5,992 nucleotides of DNA, from positions 1 to 5,992 of the forward strand of contig JAUWMS010000182.1 of assembly GCA_030613045.1 (NCBI GenBank), read 5' to 3'. Under the pieces are notes generated by a model, which had not been told where the DNA came from, did no database searches, and worked only from the letters and a program-made list of their open reading frames with translations. This document shows, piece after piece, positions 1 through 5,992 of this stretch. This DNA comes from Candidatus Latescibacterota bacterium. GTDB taxonomy: Bacteria > Latescibacterota > 4484-107. Positions within the stretch are counted from its first letter, which is position 1. Every line of letters starts with the position of its first letter. The translations under genes were made by a program, and so were the position numbers.

Positions 1-24
1 TCGTAGGAAAATAGACCGCGATTA

Positions 25-38
25 AGCCTCCGAGGTCT
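25..38. repeat. Degenerate copy of the intergenic palindrome AGACCTCCGAGGTCT
   Basis: The 12 bases CCTCCGAGGTCT at 27-38 match 3426-3437 exactly. With the preceding AG this is the full 15-base unit lacking one A in its left arm. The loss shortens the 7-bp self-complementary arms, so it looks like a decayed member of the family seen twice between the LRR gene and clpB. The rest of 1-119 shows no coding potential and no convincing promoter. With one mismatch-free 12-mer as evidence, chance is unlikely but not excluded. Confidence 0.5.
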
Positions 39-104
39 CAGGAAGATTACGGTTTGCGCCGGGTATTATTTCGCGTTCCTGCCGTATTTTAACGTTATTC
101 GTAA

Positions 105-110
105 ACGGAG
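105..110 (+). promoter_or_regulatory. Ribosome binding site deciding the DUF433 gene start
   Basis: ACGGAG at 105-110 abuts an ATG at 111 with no spacer but lies 9 bases before the in-frame ATG at 120. Initiation needs a spacer of roughly 5-10 bases, so 120 is the better start and the first ATG would add only three residues (MSI). Confidence 0.55.
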
Positions 111-119
111 ATGAGTATT

Positions 120-554
120 ATGACGCTTTCACTTGCAAACGAACCGATTCCACTGGAGACGGATGCCGATGGCGTGGTGCGCGTTGGCGGAACTCGGGTG
201 ACCCTGGATACGATTGTGGCTGCCTTTAACGAAGGCGCAACAGCCGAGGAGATTGTATATCAGTATCCATCCTTACATTTGGCGGATGTATATGCTGTGA
301 TCGGCTACTCTCTGCGGCGGCGTTCGGAGGTAGAAGCCTATTTGCGTCAACGGCAGCAGCAGGCAAATTCCATCCGTAAGCAAAATGAGGCCCGATTCGC
401 CCCGAACGGAGTACGAAATCGTCTGCTGGCTCGTCGTGCCATACAAAGAGGAGAGACAATGACCCCTTTAGGCTGGTTTATGTGGACGTTCACGGTTATG
501 GTAGTTGGGATTGATCTGTGTGTGCGCTTTACCCATCGGAAAGCTCAGAGGTAG
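120..554 (+). CDS. DUF433 antitoxin-like protein with a C-terminal transmembrane tail
   Basis: From the ATG at 120 this is 144 residues. Residues about 8-80 are a DUF433 domain, a small winged-helix/HTH-like fold: DADGVVRVGGTRVTLDTIV, then EGATAEEIVYQYPSL, then the helix LADVYAVIGYSLRRR. A basic helical linker follows, ending in ARFAPNGVRNRLLARRA, which is where the long DUF433 form usually stops. Members of this family are generally paired with a DUF5615 PIN-like toxin and are thought to act as antitoxins that may also bind DNA; that role is inference from the family. No such toxin is encoded downstream. Oddly, the frame continues about 35 residues through a hydrophobic segment (residues 117-135, LGWFMWTFTVMVVGIDLCV) and a basic end, RFTHRKAQR. 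This suggests an inner-membrane anchor with a cytoplasmic tail, or fusion to a small downstream ORF by loss of a stop. The domain call is strong; the tail has no function I recognise. Confidence 0.85.
   Translation: MTLSLANEPIPLETDADGVVRVGGTRVTLDTIVAAFNEGATAEEIVYQYPSLHLADVYAVIGYSLRRRSEVEAYLRQRQQQANSIRKQNEARFAPNGVRNRLLARRAIQRGETMTPLGWFMWTFTVMVVGIDLCVRFTHRKAQR
459..554 (+). CDS. Candidate 31-residue membrane peptide nested in frame at the DUF433 3' end
   Basis: An ATG at 459 lies in the same frame as the DUF433 gene and is preceded by GAGGAG at 448-453 with a 5-base spacer, a better ribosome site than that of the parent gene. Initiation here would give a peptide starting MTPLGWFMW, with one hydrophobic helix (about residues 4-22) and a strongly basic end, RFTHRKAQR. 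Small single-helix peptides of this shape include type I toxins and small regulatory membrane proteins. The shape alone does not prove function, and the purine-rich stretch also simply encodes basic residues of the parent protein. I see the start signal; a separate product is inference. Confidence 0.25.
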   Translation: MTPLGWFMWTFTVMVVGIDLCVRFTHRKAQR

Positions 555-617
555 AGGAGAGAAGGGGACACGAAGCAGGCATATCTTCTAAGGGTTCACA
601 GCCCGGCAAAAAAGCAC

Positions 618-646
618 TTGACTCTGAGCGGTTTTTGTATTATGTT
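618..646 (+). promoter_or_regulatory. Candidate sigma70-type promoter for the LRR gene
   Basis: TTGACT at 618-623 matches the -35 consensus at five of six bases. TATGTT at 641-646 matches the -10 consensus at four of six, with a spacing of exactly 17 bases. Transcription would start near 653 and give a leader of about 175 bases before the ATG at 827. An overlapping TATTAT (638-643) is a better -10 hexamer but its spacing is only 14. Consensus use in this lineage is unknown, so this is a prediction only. Confidence 0.35.
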
Positions 647-730
647 ACGGGACATCGCAGAAGAAGAGCGCAGAGCGCTGGGATACTGTGCGCTTCTGTC
701 TCGGCAACCAGGAGAGGGATCTGAAGACAA

Positions 731-748
731 GAAAGGAGGGTGCCTATG
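731..748 (+). promoter_or_regulatory. Upstream strong ribosome site and in-frame ATG (site A)
   Basis: GAAAGGAGGGTGCCTATG contains AAGGAGG (733-739), a perfect anti-Shine-Dalgarno match, 6 bases before ATG 746. That ATG is in frame with the LRR gene, with no stop before 827. Use of this start would add 27 residues (beginning MVNLFSDVYVDRN) ahead of the signal peptide. The sequence nearly repeats at 811-829. It may be an alternative start, an extended signal-peptide n-region, or a duplicated leftover. Confidence 0.55.
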
Positions 749-810
749 GTGAATCTGTTCTCTGACGTGTACGTTGATCGGAATCAAACCAAGGAACAAA
801 CCCTCAACTC

Positions 811-829
811 GAAAGGGAGGTGCCTCATG
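811..829 (+). promoter_or_regulatory. Ribosome site and preferred ATG of the LRR gene (site B)
   Basis: GAAAGGGAGGTGCCTCATG places GGGAGG (815-820) 6 bases before ATG 827. This start is preferred because translation from it begins directly with a canonical signal peptide (MRRLGACVAVITLVLMASIS). Site A, 81 bases upstream, has the stronger ribosome-binding core, so the choice rests on the protein's N-terminus rather than on the ribosome site. Confidence 0.6.
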
Positions 830-3277
830 AGACGACTTGGCGCATGCGTGGCAGTGATCACCCTCGTTCTAATGGCTTCCATCTCCATAGCCGAGGAGGT
901 CAGTATCCCAGACCCGAACTTAGAAACGGCTATCCGAGAAGCCATCGGCAAGCCCACGGGGCCTATAACCGAAGAAGATCTTCAAGGGATTACGTCACTT
1001 GATGAAGCTCGGGCGCAAGGGATAGAAGACCTTACGGGTCTGGAACACTGCACTAACTTGCAAACCCTGTGGCTTGGGTTCAACCAGATCGCCGATATCT
1101 CGCCGCTGTCCGGGCTCAGTAACTTGCAACTCCTGAGCCTTGCGTGTAACCAGATCGCCGATATCTCGCCGCTGTCCGGGCTGACTAACTTGCAAATCCT
1201 GCACCTTGGGTGGAACCAGGCCGCTGACATCTCGCCGCTGTCCGGGCTGAGCAATTTGCAAAGCCTGAACCTTGGTGGAGGCAACCAGATCACCGATATA
1301 TCCCCGTTGTCCGGGCTGAGTAACTTGCAACGTCTGGATATTGCGGTTAATCAGATATCTGATATATCCCCGCTGTCGGGGTTGTATAGCTTGCGATACA
1401 TAGACCTTCAGAACAACCAAATCGTCGATCTATCCTCATTGTCAGGGCTGATTGATTTGCAAACATTAAATCTTTCATGCAACAATATCTCTGATGTCAC
1501 GCCATTGGCGGGCTTGACCAATCTTTACAACCTTCACTTTCAGAGCAACCATATCACCGACATATCGCCGCTGTCTGGGTTGACCAACTTGCAGCATCTA
1601 AATGCTCATAGCAACCCCATCTCCGAGGCTCCATTGTTCTTTTCTGAATTAAATGGGTTGACATGGCTGTCTTTTGGAAACAACAATGTTGCCGATATAT
1701 CCCCATTGTCCGGGCTTACCTCGATAGGCGATGAAGGCGAAACATGGTCATGGTGGGGAATAAACCTATGGCTTGACCGCTGCAACATCACCGACCTCCA
1801 GTCCTTGGTGGATAATCCCGGCATAAACAGCGGAGACGTGATAGCCCTCTGGGAAAACCCCCTGAGCGATGAATCCGTGAATACGCTGATTCCCTTATTA
1901 GAAGAACGGGGCGTGACCGTCTTGAAAGTCTGGGGAACTACTCTGATGAAAATTCCAAACGTTTCAGCATCGCCAAACTCTTCCACGACCGTGCTGGTCA
2001 GCGTAGGTTATCCGGGCGACGGTCCCAAAATCGCCGGAGCCAACATGGACATCGAATATGACGCAGAAATGTTGACCATCGGGGAAATCACCACGACGGA
2101 CCTATCGGCGGGGATGGTATTGACGGTGAACACAACGGAGCCGGGAATAGCGAGGATTGCCCTGGCGGGGACTGCCGGCATACAAAAAAGCGGGGATTTG
2201 GTGAACATCGGTTTTGGGATAGCCGAGGGGGCACCATTCGGAGCAACGTCGCCGCTTCACTTTTCAAAACTCGAACTCAAGGACGAGATGGGACAGAAAA
2301 TTGTTTCTCAGAGCATAGATGGTTCTTTGACGATAACGGGGCTTCTCGGAGACGTCAATGGGGATGGTCGGGTGGACTCCGGAGATGCCATTTTGGTATT
2401 GCGAATCTCGGTAGGACTGTTGACGCCGACTCCGTACCAGCAATGGGCCGGAGACGTCAACGAGGACGGATGGATTGACGCTGGGGATGCCATCCTGATT
2501 TTGAGGAAATCTGTTGGGCTGCCTTCCTTCAAGCGGATTCCGCTGGCAAAAGTTTTGGCAGGGGTGGATGTGAGTGTTTCCGATACGACCGCCTATCCCG
2601 GAGAGCAAACTTTCGTATCCATTTCGGTGAGCGATGCGACGGGGATCGCCGGAGGGGATCTGACGCTGACATACAATCCGGACATTCTGACGGCCCAGGA
2701 GGTCAAAGGGACGGTTTTGGCAACGGGTCTGTTAGTGGTATCCAATACTTCCACACCTGGGGAGGTGAGAATTTCTCTTGCCGGGGCTGCCGGTCTGTCG
2801 GGCGGAAGCGGTTCCCTTATCGAAGTGATCTTCGAGGTTCGTGAGGATGCGGTGGCTGGGCGCACCAGCCTGTTGAGTCTAACGGAGGTCACGTTGAGAG
2901 ATGAGACAGGTAATCCTCAGAGCTTGGGGACGATCTCCGAAGGAACGTTCACAGTGGGTGGAGTATCTGTAGAAGAAAGGGAAACGATGGGACAGCCCGA
3001 CGCTTTTGCGCTTTCCCAAAACTATCCGAATCCGTTCAATGCTCAGACGGTGATTGCCTATGTGCTTCCAGAGGAAGTCTATGTTAAGTTAAGCATATAC
3101 AACACCGCCGGGCAGTTGATTCGGGAGTTGATAGATACCTCGGTAAGAGCTGGGCATCATAAGGTGGTGTGGGATGGTCGCGATAGTCAAGGCAAGGCCC
3201 TGGCTACCGGGATATATCTAATTCGCTTAGAGGCCGGAGCGTTCACCGAGATTCAAAAGATGGCGCTGCTGCGGTGA
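827..3277 (+). CDS. Exported LRR - cohesin - dockerin - cohesin protein with FlgD-like C-terminal sorting domain
   Basis: The product is 816 residues from ATG 827. Residues 1-22 are a Sec signal peptide (MRR, hydrophobic core, cleavage after SIA before EEV). An N-terminal cap (about 25-76) leads into ten 22-23-residue LRRs (77-298), of type NLQxLxLxxNQIxDISPLSGL, the internalin/SDS22-like class that forms a curved protein-binding surface. Irregular capping repeats follow to about 370. Residues 374-504 resemble a cohesin domain. Residues 505-566 are a type I dockerin with two calcium loops, DVNGDGRVDSGD (509-520) and DVNEDGWIDAGD (543-554), each followed by an AILxLR helix. A second cohesin-like domain spans about 578-715. 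The end (729-816) has LSQNYPNPFN, then VVWDGRDSQGKALATGIYLIRLEAG, a FlgD-Ig/type IX-style C-terminal domain, so surface display or release is likely. The role is probably adhesion or extracellular scaffolding; the ligand is unknown. The domain reading is by eye: LRR, dockerin and the C-terminal domain are secure, the cohesins likely. Confidence 0.92.
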   Translation: MRRLGACVAVITLVLMASISIAEEVSIPDPNLETAIREAIGKPTGPITEEDLQGITSLDEARAQGIEDLTGLEHCTNLQTLWLGFNQIADISPLSGLSNLQLLSLACNQIADISPLSGLTNLQILHLGWNQAADISPLSGLSNLQSLNLGGGNQITDISPLSGLSNLQRLDIAVNQISDISPLSGLYSLRYIDLQNNQIVDLSSLSGLIDLQTLNLSCNNISDVTPLAGLTNLYNLHFQSNHITDISPLSGLTNLQHLNAHSNPISEAPLFFSELNGLTWLSFGNNNVADISPLSGLTSIGDEGETWSWWGINLWLDRCNITDLQSLVDNPGINSGDVIALWENPLSDESVNTLIPLLEERGVTVLKVWGTTLMKIPNVSASPNSSTTVLVSVGYPGDGPKIAGANMDIEYDAEMLTIGEITTTDLSAGMVLTVNTTEPGIARIALAGTAGIQKSGDLVNIGFGIAEGAPFGATSPLHFSKLELKDEMGQKIVSQSIDGSLTITGLLGDVNGDGRVDSGDAILVLRISVGLLTPTPYQQWAGDVNEDGWIDAGDAILILRKSVGLPSFKRIPLAKVLAGVDVSVSDTTAYPGEQTFVSISVSDATGIAGGDLTLTYNPDILTAQEVKGTVLATGLLVVSNTSTPGEVRISLAGAAGLSGGSGSLIEVIFEVREDAVAGRTSLLSLTEVTLRDETGNPQSLGTISEGTFTVGGVSVEERETMGQPDAFALSQNYPNPFNAQTVIAYVLPEEVYVKLSIYNTAGQLIRELIDTSVRAGHHKVVWDGRDSQGKALATGIYLIRLEAGAFTEIQKMALLR
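1055..1720 (+). repeat. Tandem 66-bp repeats encoding ten LRRs
   Basis: The LRR block is built from 66-base units (69 bases in units 4 and 9). A 35-base segment at 1082-1116 recurs without change at 1148-1182, one period later. Units 1-5 and 8 are close copies at the DNA level, while units 6, 7 and 9 have drifted. Unit 4 carries one extra glycine codon in its GGGNQ turn, and unit 9 loses the DISPLSGL motif (SEAPLFFSEL). This pattern fits growth by tandem duplication with recent copies on the 5' side. Confidence 0.9.
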
Positions 3278-3318
3278 TAGGAAGCGCTGCCAAGGACTCT
3301 AAAAATTTTTCCTGACGG

Positions 3319-3360
3319 AAAAAAGCGCTCGGACTGAAATAGTCTGAGCGCTTTCTTTTT
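3319..3360. terminator. Bidirectional intrinsic terminator between LRR gene and clpB
   Basis: A 14-bp stem (AAAGCGCTCGGACT at 3322-3335 with AGTCTGAGCGCTTT at 3341-3354, one G-T wobble) closes a 5-base GAAAT loop. On the + strand it is followed by CTTTTT (3355-3360). On the - strand the stem ends in a run of six T (complement of 3319-3324). It can therefore stop transcription from both converging genes. A smaller alternative hairpin, TTTTTCC-TGAC-GGAAAAA (3306-3323), overlaps its left foot. It sits 44 bases after the LRR stop and about 110 bases beyond the clpB stop. Confidence 0.85.
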
Positions 3361-3404
3361 GGGGATTCCCACGATGGCCTCTTCACGATCAGGCGGATAG
3401 GATA

Positions 3405-3437
3405 AGACCTCGGAGGTCTGAGAGACCTCCGAGGTCT
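3405..3437. repeat. Pair of 15-base palindromes in inverted orientation
   Basis: AGACCTCGGAGGTCT (3405-3419) and AGACCTCCGAGGTCT (3423-3437) are exact reverse complements separated by GAG. Each is also self-complementary, with 7-bp arms around a single central base. The 33-base unit can form one long hairpin or two small ones. A degenerate copy sits at 25-38. No T-run follows on either strand, so it is not a standard terminator. A dispersed REP-like intergenic repeat or a protein-binding site are the leading options. Confidence 0.75.
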
Positions 3438-3445
3438 ATGTGTGA

Positions 3446-3464
3446 TCGGATTCCTGGAATCCGA
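3446..3464. repeat. 19-base palindrome adjacent to the clpB stop codon
   Basis: TCGGATTCCTGGAATCCGA has 9-bp perfectly complementary arms around a single central base, the same odd-palindrome design as the neighbouring 15-base units but with unrelated sequence. It ends one base before the clpB TAG (3468-3466 on the - strand), so it lies at the very start of the clpB 3' untranslated region. There it could protect the transcript end or be a second dispersed repeat family. Confidence 0.7.
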
Positions 3465-3465
3465 C

Positions 3466-5992
<2,527 letters not shown>

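Larger units (their letters stand above)
555..826 (+). other. Leader region between the DUF433 and LRR genes
   Basis: These 272 bases contain no recognisable gene. No frame encodes a DUF5615 or other toxin that would complete a toxin-antitoxin pair. A 36-codon open frame runs 642-752 (starting MLRDIAEEERRALGYC, ending in a TGA that overlaps the ATG at 746). It lacks a good ribosome site and its last codons are just the translated ribosome-binding sequence, so I do not call it a gene. The region also holds a candidate promoter and two start sites, listed separately. An imperfect hairpin can form between CAGAAG at 658-663 and CTTCTG at 693-698. Confidence 0.5.

Noticed and set aside
54..90. Possible promoter before the DUF433 gene (TTGCGC at 54-59 with TATTAT at 64-69 or TATTTT at 85-90)
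   Set aside because: Spacings of 4 and 25 bases do not fit a sigma70 promoter and no other -35 element is visible.
658..698. Imperfect hairpin in the LRR leader considered as a riboswitch or attenuator
   Set aside because: Six outer pairs followed by a bulge and a few inner pairs, no conserved aptamer features and no terminator T-run; it is within what chance provides.
518..724. 68-codon + frame overlapping the end of the DUF433 gene
   Set aside because: Low-complexity R/S/G composition, no ribosome site, no recognisable domain, and it overlaps the candidate promoter and leader.
995..1420. Repetitive open frames on the - strand across the LRR block (QPGQRGYIGDLV-type repeats)
   Set aside because: The apparent repeats are the reverse reading of the 66-base LRR units; all periodicity is explained by the + strand gene.
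1055..1720. Regular 66-base direct repeats considered as a CRISPR or satellite array
   Set aside because: The repeats are in frame and encode consensus LRRs without unique spacers, so they are coding repeats.

Overview
This 5992-base window carries three protein genes in two blocks. A DUF433 antitoxin-like gene and a large secreted leucine-rich-repeat (LRR) gene lie on the + strand. The chaperone gene clpB lies on the - strand, converges on the LRR gene and runs off the right edge, so its 5' end is missing. I see no rRNA, tRNA, CRISPR array, transposase or phage gene.

Organism (inference): an uncultivated Gram-negative-type bacterium, probably of the FCB/PVC-like lineages, with Candidatus Poribacteria my first guess and Latescibacterota or KSB1-like groups as alternatives. 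The basis is the combination of near-perfect LRRs carrying DISPLSGL, cohesin and dockerin modules in one exported protein, a QNYPNPFN-type FlgD-like C-terminal sorting domain, a DUF433 gene, and short odd-length palindromes between genes. This comes from family recall, not from a database search.

Layout. Positions 1-119 are non-coding and hold a degenerate copy of a palindromic repeat. Positions 120-554 encode a DUF433 protein with an unusual membrane-spanning tail that could also be made alone from an internal start. Positions 555-826 are a leader region with a candidate promoter and two near-identical ribosome-binding/start sites 81 bases apart. Positions 827-3277 encode an 816-residue exported protein: signal peptide, LRRs, cohesin, dockerin, cohesin, FlgD-like C-terminal domain. 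Positions 3278-3465 hold a strong hairpin terminator usable in both directions, then a pair of 15-base palindromes and one 19-base palindrome next to the clpB stop. Positions 3466-5992 are clpB.

How the genes relate: clpB is housekeeping proteostasis and has no evident functional tie to the other two. The LRR protein is probably a surface or extracellular adhesion/scaffold protein. The DUF433 gene looks like an antitoxin without its usual toxin neighbour in view. I did not find a clearly new multi-gene system. The best leads are the LRR-cohesin-dockerin-cohesin architecture, the DUF433 membrane tail, the duplicated start sites, the intergenic palindromes, and three ClpB substitutions at normally conserved functional positions.
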